Source of the DNA: Streptomyces sp. WMMC500
Lineage (GTDB): Bacteria; Actinomycetota; Actinomycetes; Streptomycetales; Streptomycetaceae
Direction of reading: 5' to 3'
Length of the DNA stretch: 64,000 nt
NCBI RefSeq assembly: GCF_027497195.1
Contig: NZ_CP114905.1
Coordinates: 682,001 to 746,000 of the forward strand
Both the position numbers and the translations under genes were made by a program. How positions within the stretch are numbered: position 1 is the stretch's first letter; every line of letters starts with the position of its first letter. This document shows positions 54,646 through 63,273 of the stretch, piece by piece. The notes below the pieces were generated by a model that was given only the letters and a program-made list of their open reading frames with translations, had not been told where the DNA came from and did no database searches.

Positions 54646-55917
54646 CTACGGCGCGGCGTCCGACTGCGGCTCCAGCAGGTCGTCGACGGTGTCGCGGCGC
54701 CGGACGAGACGGGCGCGACCGGCGGTGACCAGCACCTCGGCGGGGTGGCCGTGGCTGAGGAACAGCACGGGCGAGGCGCTCGGCCCGTACGCGCCGGAGC
54801 GGGTGACGGCGACGAGGTCGCCGGGCGCCAGGTCCGCGGGCAGGTCGACGGCCTTGCCGAGGGTGTCGTTGGGGGTGCACAGCGGCCCGGTGACGTTCCA
54901 CGGGACGAGGGGTCCGCCGCCGCCGACGCGGTGCAGGGGGAAGTTGCGGCGGAAGGGCGAGCCGATGCCGACGGCGGCCATGTGGTGGTTGGTGCCGCCG
55001 TCGCAGACGGCGAAGCGCTCGCCGCGTGACTCCTTGACGTAGCGCACCCGGGTCAGGTAGGTGCCGGCCGGCGCGGCGAGGTAGCGGCCCAGCTCCATCA
55101 CCAGCCCGGTGTCCGGGTGCGCGGCGTGGAAGGCGGCGACGACCGGGTCCAGCGCCGTCGTCAGCTCGTCGGCGTCGAGGTCGCTCTCGGCAGCGTGGTA
55201 AGCCACGCCGAGCCCGCCGCCGACGTCGACCGTGCCCAGCTCGAACCCGAGCCGTCCCGCGAGCCGTTCGGCCAGCTCCAGGATGCGCCGGGTGTTCTCC
55301 ACGATCGCGGCGGCGGCGAGGATGCGGGTGCCCATGTACGCGTGCACGCCGGTCACCCGCACGTTCCCGTACCGCCGCAGCTCGGCCGGGTCGAGCGCGT
55401 CGAGGACTTCCTCGTCGATGCCGAACTGCCGCGGCTTGCCGCCCATCGTCAGCCCGCCGCCCTTCAGCTCGAACGCCGGGTTGACGCGGAGCAGCACCTC
55501 GGCGGTGGTGCCGCGGTGGCGGGCCTCCTCGTCGATCACGGCCAGCTCGGGCAGCGACTCGGCGATCAGCCGGGCCCCGGCCTTGAGGCAGGCGGCGATC
55601 TCGTCGCGGCTCTTGCCGGGGCCGAGGAACAGCATCTCCTCGCCGGTGGCGCCGGCGCGCTGCGCGGTGGCCAGCTCGGCCAGCGACGACAGTTCGAGAC
55701 CGGCGCCCAGTTCGCGCATGGTGCGGGTCACGGCGAGGTTGGGGTTGGCCTTGAGCGAGTAGAAGAGCCGCAGCGCCGGGTGCAGCCGCTCCCGCAGGCC
55801 CGTGTAGCGGTCGCGCAGCCGGTCGGCGTCGTAGAGGTACAGCGGCGTGCCGAACTCGGCGGCCAGGTCGGTGAGGGCGAGGCCCTGGCAGTGGGTGACG
55901 AGGGTGTCGTCGGTCAT
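54646..55917 (-). CDS. PLP-dependent decarboxylase, BtrK/PvsE type
   Basis: 423 residues from the ATG at 55917, overlapping the ATP-grasp stop by ATGA. Fold-type III features: PLP Lys56 in FYSLKANPN, the VDVGGGLG phosphate loop, HAYMGTRI, and the active-site Cys in FAVCDGGTNHHMAAVGIG followed by FRRNFPL. The DGGxxHH...RRNxP pattern is typical of carrier-linked members such as BtrK and PvsE rather than lysine or DAP decarboxylases. BtrK decarboxylates glutamyl-ACP to 4-aminobutyryl-ACP. The same role is inferred here from sequence and neighbours. Confidence 0.8.
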   Translation of the reverse strand: MTDDTLVTHCQGLALTDLAAEFGTPLYLYDADRLRDRYTGLRERLHPALRLFYSLKANPNLAVTRTMRELGAGLELSSLAELATAQRAGATGEEMLFLGPGKSRDEIAACLKAGARLIAESLPELAVIDEEARHRGTTAEVLLRVNPAFELKGGGLTMGGKPRQFGIDEEVLDALDPAELRRYGNVRVTGVHAYMGTRILAAAAIVENTRRILELAERLAGRLGFELGTVDVGGGLGVAYHAAESDLDADELTTALDPVVAAFHAAHPDTGLVMELGRYLAAPAGTYLTRVRYVKESRGERFAVCDGGTNHHMAAVGIGSPFRRNFPLHRVGGGGPLVPWNVTGPLCTPNDTLGKAVDLPADLAPGDLVAVTRSGAYGPSASPVLFLSHGHPAEVLVTAGRARLVRRRDTVDDLLEPQSDAAP

Positions 55918-57311
55918 CGTACGTCTCCGAACTCGGTGAGGCGCGCGGCCACTTCGGCGTCCAGGGCGTCCGCTTCCGCCTGGCCGGGGGCGACGAGCAG
56001 GAAGTAGAAGCGGCCGTCCGCCGGGGCCGCCGGGGCTGCCGGAGCCCGTTCCGGGCCGGCGAAGGCGGCGCCCGCGGTCGCGTGGTTGTCGGGGAGTGCG
56101 CCGCGGCCGGCGGCGCGGTCGAACAGGAGCCCGCCGAGGGCTTCGGCGAGCCGGTCGAACGGGACGGGGGCGGGCAGCCGCACGTCGTACTGCCGGGCGA
56201 CGACGACCGCGCCGGCCGGGACGCACTGCTCCTGGAGCCGGGTCTGGTAGGTGGACATGTTGTTGCGGGCGTTGATCTCCAGTACGGGCAGCAGCGTGCC
56301 GTCGGTCCGCACCAGGGCGTCGACGCCCACGGGCCCGTGGTAGCCGTCGGCGGCCAGCCGCCGGCCGAGGAGCCGCGCGGTGTCCGCCACGACGGCGTGC
56401 TGTGCGGGGGTGAGCCGGGCCGGGAAGCGGTGGCCTTTGTGGACGCCGCCCGCGGTCAGCGCCTCCTTGACGAAGTCGAAGCGCACGGATCCGTCGCGGC
56501 CCACGGTGAGGTGGTAGTTGAGGTCCGCGGCCTTGTCGGCCCAGACCTCCACGACCACGGCGAGCCGGTCGTCCCCGGTGCGTTCCGCGCGCCGGCGCAC
56601 CATCCGCACCACCTGCTCCAGCCGGCGCACCCGGTCGGCGACGACGATGCCCTTGCCGGAGACGCCGTAGGCGTCCTTGACCCCGACGACGGCGCCGTCC
56701 GCGATCCGGGCCGCGGCCTTCTCCGCGACGGCCTCGAACTCCGCGACCGACTCGCACTCCCAGCCCTCGGCGAGCGGCACGCCCAGCTCGGCGGTGACGC
56801 GGCGGCTGTAGATCTTGCTGTTGACCCGCTTGGCGAGCGTCGCGGCCGGCAGCGCCGACGCCAGCCCCGTGCGCCGGCACAGCTCCTCCTCGGCCGCGGA
56901 CATCCCGTGCGGCAGGAGCCGGGGGGTGCCGAGCTCGCGCAGCCGCGCGAGCAGGCCGGGCGACTCCAGCGCCTCCTCCGTGACGGGGACGCCGGGCCGG
57001 CAGCGGTCGGTGACCTGCACGTGCGGCAGGCCGAGGCCGAGGCCGCGCAGGTAGTCGAGGTAGCCGGGGTCGGGTGCGGACTTGAGGATCACGTGGTCGG
57101 CCGCGTCGCCGAGCAGCAGCGCGAACTCGTCCATGCGCGCGACGACCGGGGAGAGCGCGTTGTCCCCGACGGCCGGTACCCCGGGCTCGCCGCGCGCCCA
57201 GTCGCGTTCCACCTCGATGTTGCCGAGCAGAACGAGCGGTGCGGCCGGGTCGCCGGTGCAGGCGCGCCGGACGCCGCTCATGAAGTCGTCGGCCGGCGGG
57301 TTGCCGGTCAT
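55914..57311 (-). CDS. ATP-grasp ligase, BtrJ-like
   Basis: 465 residues from the ATG at 57311 (GAAGGGGGA five bases upstream). A pre-ATP-grasp part (LVLLGNIEVERDWARGE) is followed by the ATP-grasp core, VGVKDAYGVSGKGIVVADRV and VVVEVWADKAADLNYHLTVG, then LLPVLEINARNNMSTYQTRL with metal-ligand E and N, and a C-terminal YFLLVAPGQAEADALDAEVA tail as in PGM1-type ligases. BtrJ uses ATP to attach glutamate to the BtrI ACP. The adjacent ACP and BtrK-like genes make the same reaction likely. The amino acid cannot be fixed from sequence. Confidence 0.78.
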   Translation of the reverse strand: MTGNPPADDFMSGVRRACTGDPAAPLVLLGNIEVERDWARGEPGVPAVGDNALSPVVARMDEFALLLGDAADHVILKSAPDPGYLDYLRGLGLGLPHVQVTDRCRPGVPVTEEALESPGLLARLRELGTPRLLPHGMSAAEEELCRRTGLASALPAATLAKRVNSKIYSRRVTAELGVPLAEGWECESVAEFEAVAEKAAARIADGAVVGVKDAYGVSGKGIVVADRVRRLEQVVRMVRRRAERTGDDRLAVVVEVWADKAADLNYHLTVGRDGSVRFDFVKEALTAGGVHKGHRFPARLTPAQHAVVADTARLLGRRLAADGYHGPVGVDALVRTDGTLLPVLEINARNNMSTYQTRLQEQCVPAGAVVVARQYDVRLPAPVPFDRLAEALGGLLFDRAAGRGALPDNHATAGAAFAGPERAPAAPAAPADGRFYFLLVAPGQAEADALDAEVAARLTEFGDVR

Positions 57312-57321
57312 GTCGTCCCCC

Positions 57322-57352
57322 TTCTCCTGGCGTTCTCCTGGCGTTCTCCTGG
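57322..57352. repeat. Tandem 11-bp repeat carrying three Shine-Dalgarno-like sites
   Basis: TTCTCCTGGCG at 57322-57332 and 57333-57343, with a partial copy to 57352. On the minus strand this reads CCAGGAGAACG repeated, so three AGGAG sites precede the ATP-grasp start. The nearest is about 14 bases upstream, and a separate GAAGGGGGA is closer. Confidence 0.75.
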
Positions 57353-57382
57353 AGCCGTGCGGTCTGTCGCGTGCGCCCGCCG

Positions 57383-58312
57383 TCAGTGGCGGAACACCGC
57401 GGCCGCGAAGGTGGCGCCGAGCCCCACCGCGGCCATCAGGTAGCAGTCGCCCTTGCGCAGCCGGCCGGCGTCGCGCAGGGTCACGTAGTTGATGAAGGAG
57501 TCGGCGCCGAAGCAGTGCCCGAGCGAGGCGACGTTGTCCAGGCAGACGCGCGAGCGCGGGAACTCCAGCAGTTGCGCGGCCTTCGCCCAGGAGATGCGGT
57601 TGACGTTGTGCGGGAGGATCCACGCCAGGTCCTCCGGGGAGATTCCGGCCGCGGCCACCGCCTCGCGGATCACGGTCGTCAGCCGCTCCGCGTAGCGGCG
57701 CTCGAACTCCTCGCCGCGCGGCGGCGGGAGCTTCACGTCGTGGTACTCGCCGAACGTGCGGGTGACGTAGCTGCGCAGCACGTCCCCGCCGCCCCCGGCG
57801 GACACCAGGCAGGCGGCCGACGACTCACCCATCACGGTGGTGCCGGGGATGAGCTGGGCGGTGGGCCAGTCGGCCTTCTCCCCCGCGACGACGAGCGCCA
57901 GCGCGCCGGGGTCGCCGTCCTCGGCGAGGAGCCGCCCGGCGAGGTCGACGGCGGCGAGCCCGGAGGCGCACGCCTGCTGGGTGACGGTGAACACGGCGGC
58001 GTGCCCGAGGCCGAGTTCGTCGGCCGCGTCGTGCACCGGGTTCCGGGAGGCGCGGGAGCCGATGGGGATGGTGCGGGCGCTGACGACGTACGACACGCGG
58101 TGCTCGTTGCCCCGCAGCGCGGTGAGCCCGCGGCCGGCGGCCACGGTCATCTCGCGCAGTCCGGCGCCGGGCGACATGCGGACGTCGCGGAGGCCGAAGT
58201 AGCGGTGGAAGAGCGCGAGGTCGCGGTCGCCGACGCCGAGGCGGGGGGCGAGGTCGGCGATGGGCACCGACACGGGCGCGACGTGGGCGGCGACGTCGTA
58301 CAGGGCCGTCAT
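57383..58312 (-). CDS. KASIII-like condensing enzyme
   Basis: 309 residues. The nucleophile loop is VTQQACASGLAAVDLA with Cys115, and PHNVNRISW supplies His235. The third catalytic position, Asn in the GNxSAA motif of FabH, reads LGHCFGADSF, so Asn is replaced by His. With Cys and His kept it may still condense or transfer acyl groups. The start overlaps the large synthase stop by ATGA. It could join the ACP-bound amino-acyl starter to malonyl-ACP or move a chain between the synthase and the small ACP. Confidence 0.82.
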   Translation of the reverse strand: MTALYDVAAHVAPVSVPIADLAPRLGVGDRDLALFHRYFGLRDVRMSPGAGLREMTVAAGRGLTALRGNEHRVSYVVSARTIPIGSRASRNPVHDAADELGLGHAAVFTVTQQACASGLAAVDLAGRLLAEDGDPGALALVVAGEKADWPTAQLIPGTTVMGESSAACLVSAGGGGDVLRSYVTRTFGEYHDVKLPPPRGEEFERRYAERLTTVIREAVAAAGISPEDLAWILPHNVNRISWAKAAQLLEFPRSRVCLDNVASLGHCFGADSFINYVTLRDAGRLRKGDCYLMAAVGLGATFAAAVFRH

Positions 58313-61300
58313 CGGGCACTCCTTCCGGCTGCGGTACGGGACGGGGGCGGCGGGCCGTCAGCCGCCGCGGGGGCCGGTCGGCCGGAGAGCCGTGCCGTGG
58401 CACGCTTGTCGCGGGTCCTGAGCCCGGTGAACGCGAACAGCACCCGGCCGCCGTCGCCGACCGCCTCGCAGCGGGCCACCGTGCCGTCGCCCGCGGTCCG
58501 GTGGCGCAGGTCCACCGGCGCGGGGGCCTCGGCGAGCGCGGCGTCGTTGCCCGGGGCGTAGAGGTCGAACCGGTCGATGCGGACGGGCACGGGAACCGGC
58601 GCGTCGGCGGCGTCCGCGGAGGCGGCGGTCGCCCGCAGCAGGCTGTCCATGGCCAGCGCGGGCAGGAGGAAGTCCCGGAGCGGCCCGAGGTGTTCTGGCG
58701 GCGGCAGGTGCAGTCGGGCCGAGCCCCCGGCGGCGCCGGTACGGAGCTCGCGGAGCGAGTCGAACATGCCGCGGAGCCGCACCGGGGAGCCGGCGTCCGC
58801 GTAGGCGTCGCGAGCGGGGACGAGCGGGTCCCCGCCCGGCTCAGGGTCGGGGCCCGGGGCGTACGCGCCGTCGAGCAGGACCGTCATCCGGCTGTACTCC
58901 TGCGCCGGAATGGGGCCGCGCGGCGGGGCGGCGAGGACCACCTCGACGCGGCCGGGCCGCTCCGCCCGCGCGGTGACCAGCAGCCGGCGCGGCCAGTGCT
59001 CCTCCGCCGCGCGCACGAACCGCGCGAACACGGCGTCCGTGACCGCCACCGGGCGCCCGCCCCCGACCGCGGCGGCGGCCTCGGCGGCGATCTCCATGAG
59101 GAACGTCCCGGGCAGCGTGGGCCGTTCGTCGACGCGGTGGTCGCGCACGTACGGGTGGTCGTCCAGACCGAGCCGTACCTCCCAGGCCGTGCCGCCGCCT
59201 TCTGCGGGCGCGCCGGCACCGCGGACGAACGCGCCGGCGGGGTCGGGTGGCCGGGCGCCGGCGGCGCGCAGCTCCGGCGCGGCGGCGGCGAGCATGCGCC
59301 ACTCGGTCTCGCCGAGCCACACGGAGGTGAGCGGGTCGCGGCGGCGGTGCAGCAGTTCGGTGCGGAACCAGCGGCGGCCGAGGGCGTCGTCGAGGTGGGT
59401 GAAGTTGTCCTCGCGGGCGAGGTAGGCGTCCTGGACCTGGGTGTGCGTCACCATCCCGGTCTCGGTCCACAGCCCCGAGACCGGGGCGTGCACGTCGGCC
59501 TGCGCGGTGGCGCGGGCGTGGGCCGCGGCGTGGGTGAGGAACTCGTTGGCGGAGATGTAGTCGGCCTCGCCGGGGCGGGCCACGACGGTGGTGACCGAGC
59601 TGATCGCCAGCCACAGCGCGGGGTCGTGGGCGGCGAACGCGGCGCGGAGGTGGAGCCAGCCGCGTACCTTCACGTCCCGTACGGACCGGAACTCGGCGGG
59701 CGTCTTGCGGCGCAGCGCGGTGGCCCGCTCGACGCCGGCGCCGTGCACGACGACGTCGGCGCCGCCGGCCGCGGCGATCTCCGCGGCCACCGCCCGCAGC
59801 GCGCCGGGGTCGAGGACGTCGCACTGCCGGTAGTGCACGCGGTCGGCGCCGTGGCGGGCGGCGAGCCGCCTCAGGGTACGGGCCCGCTCGGCGGCCTGGA
59901 GTGCGCGGTTGTGGCGCCGGTTCAGCTCGGCGAGCTTGGCGCCGGGGTGCTCGGCCATCAGCCGGCGCAGCGCCGCCGGCCGGTCGGCGGGGAGGTCGCC
60001 CGCGTCCGCGGGTCCGGGGGCGGGCCCGGAACCGAGCAGCCAGATCGCGGCGGGTCTGGACAGCCCGGCGAGCTGGTCGACCAGCTCGGCGGTGATGCCC
60101 CGCCCGCCCCCGGTGGCGACGACGACGGGCGCGCGCGGCAGCCCGCCCGCCGGAAGGAGGCCGTCCGCCGGAAGGAGGCCGCCCGCCGGAGGGAGGCCGC
60201 CCGCCGGAGGGAGGCCCTCCGCCGGAGGGAGGCCCTCCGCGGGGGCGAGCACGGCTTCGGCGCGGACGCCCCGCCGGTAGTGGGCGACGGCGAGGTGCCG
60301 TTCGACGGCGGACTCCCGGCCCAGCGGTTCGAGCCCGCCCGCGAGGTCGTCGGCGTCGGCCACGACCGCGTAGACGAGCGCGCCGGGCAGATCGGCGGCC
60401 AGCGCCCGGACGAGCCCGGTGAAGAGCCCGGTGGCGGGGTCGGGCGCCGGGTCGCCGGAGTCGAGGACGAGCACGGCGAAGGACCCGCGGGCGTCGAGGT
60501 CGTCGGCGAGGAGGTGCGCGGCGGCGAACGCCAGCTCCTGCAGTTCCAGGGCCGCGGTGGGCAGGTCGTCCCCGGCCGGGCGGCGCCTCGTGTCGAAGAG
60601 GACGCGCACGTGGCGGAGTCCGCGCTCCGCCAGGACGGCGGCCAGGTCCTCCGGGGCGTCAAGTACGCGCACGTCCCCCGCCGGCTCCGGGTGCGCCGCC
60701 CGCGGGACCGCCACGACGCAGCCCGGCGGCGTGAGACCGGCCGCCCCTTCCGGGTCGTTCGTCAGCACCAGGGTGTCCGGCGGCAGCGCGGGCAGCGGGG
60801 TGCGTACCCCGGGGCGGTCCAGCCGCTTCAGGCGCAGCACGTGCGGGCGCAGTTCGCCGAGCCGGTCCGGTGCCGCGGGCGGCTCGGGCACGTAGGTCAG
60901 CGCGGGCGTGCCGGGCTCCGCGGGGGCCAGGTCCGCCGCCGCGTCGTCCGCGCGGACGGCGCGGTGCAGCGCCACGAGCCCCTCGGCGGCGTGGTGGTAC
61001 GGCCGCGCCCCGGCCGGGTCCGCGGCGGTGCCGGCACGTGCGCGGCGGCCCGCCACCGGCGGCTCGGCCACCCGCAACTCCCCCAGGATCTTCAGGCCCC
61101 GTGCCCGGGCCTCCGCCCGGCGCATCAGGACCGCCGCTGCCGCCGCCTCCGTCGCGACGCCGCCCGGCGGCGGCGTCACCAGTTCCGCCGCCGCGGTCAC
61201 GCCGATCACGACCGCCGCGTCCAGTTCCCGTGCCGCGAGGCGGCGGCAGGCCGCCGCCAGGGCCGCGTGGGAGGAGTCCGGGCCGGCGTCGAGGGTCATG

Positions 61301-63273
61301 TTCGGGCCGTGCAGGTCGAGGAGCTGGGCCACCCGGGACGCGATGATGTTCGGCATCAGCCCGGGCAGGGAGTCGCTGTTGCTCTCGGGCGCCAGCGCCC
61401 GTACGCCCGCCGCCAGCGCGGACACGTCCGCCTCCGCACGCGCCGCGATGTCGTCCAGGTACGCGCGCAGCGTGCACGCCATCGCCTGCCGCACCTGGCC
61501 GCTGTGCCCGACGAACACCCCCGTGCGCGCCAGGAGTCCGGCGTCCGGTTCGCCCCACCCCGCGCGCAGCGCCAGCGCGCAGCGCAGCGCCATGAGCTGG
61601 CTGCGGTCCAGCCGCTCCAGCACCGCCGGCGGCAGCCGCACCTCCAGCGGCGCCGGCGTCGGGAACGACGTGCCGAAGACCGGGCCGGCCTCCGGTGCCA
61701 GCAGGGTCGTCGCGACGACGACGACCGGCTCCGGGGCTGCGGGCGCCGGTGCGGCCGGTCCCGGGCGGTCGCTGACGATCAGGTGCGCGTTGGTGCCGCC
61801 GAAGCCCATCGCGGAGACCCCCGCGGTACGGGCCCGGCCGTCCGGCGACGGGTGCCACGGCAGGGTCCGTACGGGCACGGCGGCCGGGCCCGCGACCGGT
61901 TCGGTGTAGAGGTGCTGCGCGGGGATCGCCTCGTGGCGCAGCGCGAGCAGCGCGTGGATGACGTTGACCGCGCCCGCCGCCCAACCGGTGTGCCCGATCA
62001 GCGACTTGTTCGACGTCAGCGTCCACCGCCTGCCGGGCGCCGCGGCGGCCAGCGCCTCCAGCTCCGCCCGGTCGCCGGCGGCGGTGCCGGTCGCGTGGGC
62101 GACGACCCAGTCGACGTCCTCCGGGCCGACGCCGGCCGCGGCCCAGGCCCGTTCGAGGGCGATCCGCTGACCCGCCGGGTTCGGTGCGTAGACCGCCTTG
62201 CCGCGCCCGTCGGACGAGCCGCCGAAGCCGCGGACGAAGCCGAGGACCGGATCGCCGTCCGCCAGGGCGCGCCCGTACGTCTTGAGCGCCACGACCGCGG
62301 CGCCGTCCGCGAACAGCACGCCGTCCGCGCCGCGGTCCAGCGAGCGCACGCGGTCGCCCCGGGCCAGCCCGTCCAGCTTGGCGAACAGCACCATGGTCTG
62401 GGCGTTGACGCTGTACGTGCCGCCGCACAGGGCGAGGTCCGCGCGGCCTTCACGCAGGGCGCGCATGCCGAAGTCGAAGCTGTAGAGGGAGGAGGAGCAG
62501 GCGGTGTCGACGACGACGGTCTCCACGGGGTCGGCGAGCCCGGCCAGCGCCTCACGCACGACGCGGTACGGCGCGGTGTCGGCGAGGTCGGGCGAGCCGG
62601 CCGGGTAGAGCGCGGCCAGCGGGTCCGCGTCACCGGCTTCCGGTCCGGCCAGCAGCCGGGCGCCGTGGCGGAGCAGGCTGTGCTCGGCGGCGTGGCCGCC
62701 GTCCGCGGTCATGCCGACCGCGGCGAAGGTGCGCGTACCGGCGTCGAGCCGGACGCCGTCGAGCGCCTGCAGCACGCTGTGCCGCAGCCACCGGCCGCTC
62801 GGCTCGCGCTGCGGGGCGCGGCCGGCGGCGAGTTCGGCGCCCAGCCGGGGGTGGGGGCGCAGGTCGTGGAGGAAGCCGGAGGTGCGGGTGTACGTCTTGT
62901 CCGGTGCGGCCGGGTCCGCGGACCAGAGGGCGTCGATGTCCATCCGGTCCCCGGGCTCGCTGAACTGCGGGACGCGGTCGCGCAGCAGGTGCCACAGCTC
63001 GTCGGGCGAGCCGGCGCCCGGCACGGCCAGGCCCATGCCGACGGCGACGATCGCGCCGGGGTCGGCGTCCGCGGGGCGGCCGTCGCCGGGGCCGCCGTCG
63101 GCTGGTGCCGGCGCGAGGGACGGCAGCGAACCCGCGGTGCGTACGGCGGCGTCCAGGCCCCGCGCGCGCAGGGCCGCGACGGCGGCCTCGGCGGCGGCGC
63201 GGTCGGCGGCGCCGGCCTCGACGCGGTAGCGGAGCGGGCGGATGCCACCACCGCCCCCGGTGCCGTCAGCCAT
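58309..63273 (-). CDS. PUFA-synthase-like polyketide synthase (KS, KS-like, KR, DH)
   Basis: 1654 residues from the ATG at 63273. Domains: a short N-terminal region; KS at about 75-500 with nucleophile in VVDTACSSSLYSF (near 256), VAHATGTAAGD (near 393), and NKSLIGHTGWAAG (near 428); a second KS-like domain about 510-860 whose nucleophile loop reads LDAGPDSSHAALA, with no Cys, as in chain-length-factor partners; a KR at about 1050-1290 with ATGGGRGITAEL, Ser in ISSVTTV, and Tyr in ADYISANEFL; and a hot-dog DH-like domain at about 1360-1640 with HPYVRDHRVDERPTLPG, in which the usual Gly is Glu. No AT or ACP is included; the upstream gene supplies an ACP. It resembles PfaA/PfaC/HglE-type iterative lipid synthases split over proteins. 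Confidence 0.82.
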   Translation of the reverse strand: MADGTGGGGGIRPLRYRVEAGAADRAAAEAAVAALRARGLDAAVRTAGSLPSLAPAPADGGPGDGRPADADPGAIVAVGMGLAVPGAGSPDELWHLLRDRVPQFSEPGDRMDIDALWSADPAAPDKTYTRTSGFLHDLRPHPRLGAELAAGRAPQREPSGRWLRHSVLQALDGVRLDAGTRTFAAVGMTADGGHAAEHSLLRHGARLLAGPEAGDADPLAALYPAGSPDLADTAPYRVVREALAGLADPVETVVVDTACSSSLYSFDFGMRALREGRADLALCGGTYSVNAQTMVLFAKLDGLARGDRVRSLDRGADGVLFADGAAVVALKTYGRALADGDPVLGFVRGFGGSSDGRGKAVYAPNPAGQRIALERAWAAAGVGPEDVDWVVAHATGTAAGDRAELEALAAAAPGRRWTLTSNKSLIGHTGWAAGAVNVIHALLALRHEAIPAQHLYTEPVAGPAAVPVRTLPWHPSPDGRARTAGVSAMGFGGTNAHLIVSDRPGPAAPAPAAPEPVVVVATTLLAPEAGPVFGTSFPTPAPLEVRLPPAVLERLDRSQLMALRCALALRAGWGEPDAGLLARTGVFVGHSGQVRQAMACTLRAYLDDIAARAEADVSALAAGVRALAPESNSDSLPGLMPNIIASRVAQLLDLHGPNMTLDAGPDSSHAALAAACRRLAARELDAAVVIGVTAAAELVTPPPGGVATEAAAAAVLMRRAEARARGLKILGELRVAEPPVAGRRARAGTAADPAGARPYHHAAEGLVALHRAVRADDAAADLAPAEPGTPALTYVPEPPAAPDRLGELRPHVLRLKRLDRPGVRTPLPALPPDTLVLTNDPEGAAGLTPPGCVVAVPRAAHPEPAGDVRVLDAPEDLAAVLAERGLRHVRVLFDTRRRPAGDDLPTAALELQELAFAAAHLLADDLDARGSFAVLVLDSGDPAPDPATGLFTGLVRALAADLPGALVYAVVADADDLAGGLEPLGRESAVERHLAVAHYRRGVRAEAVLAPAEGLPPAEGLPPAGGLPPAGGLLPADGLLPAGGLPRAPVVVATGGGRGITAELVDQLAGLSRPAAIWLLGSGPAPGPADAGDLPADRPAALRRLMAEHPGAKLAELNRRHNRALQAAERARTLRRLAARHGADRVHYRQCDVLDPGALRAVAAEIAAAGGADVVVHGAGVERATALRRKTPAEFRSVRDVKVRGWLHLRAAFAAHDPALWLAISSVTTVVARPGEADYISANEFLTHAAAHARATAQADVHAPVSGLWTETGMVTHTQVQDAYLAREDNFTHLDDALGRRWFRTELLHRRRDPLTSVWLGETEWRMLAAAAPELRAAGARPPDPAGAFVRGAGAPAEGGGTAWEVRLGLDDHPYVRDHRVDERPTLPGTFLMEIAAEAAAAVGGGRPVAVTDAVFARFVRAAEEHWPRRLLVTARAERPGRVEVVLAAPPRGPIPAQEYSRMTVLLDGAYAPGPDPEPGGDPLVPARDAYADAGSPVRLRGMFDSLRELRTGAAGGSARLHLPPPEHLGPLRDFLLPALAMDSLLRATAASADAADAPVPVPVRIDRFDLYAPGNDAALAEAPAPVDLRHRTAGDGTVARCEAVGDGGRVLFAFTGLRTRDKRATARLSGRPAPAAADGPPPPSRTAAGRSAR
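60143..60240. repeat. 18-bp minisatellite inside the synthase gene
   Basis: About 5.4 copies of an 18-bp unit coding for PAGGLP/PAEGLP-type hexapeptides, in the linker between the KS-like and KR domains. The copies differ by single bases (CGTCCGCC, CGCCCGCC, CCTCCGCC). Confidence 0.75.
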
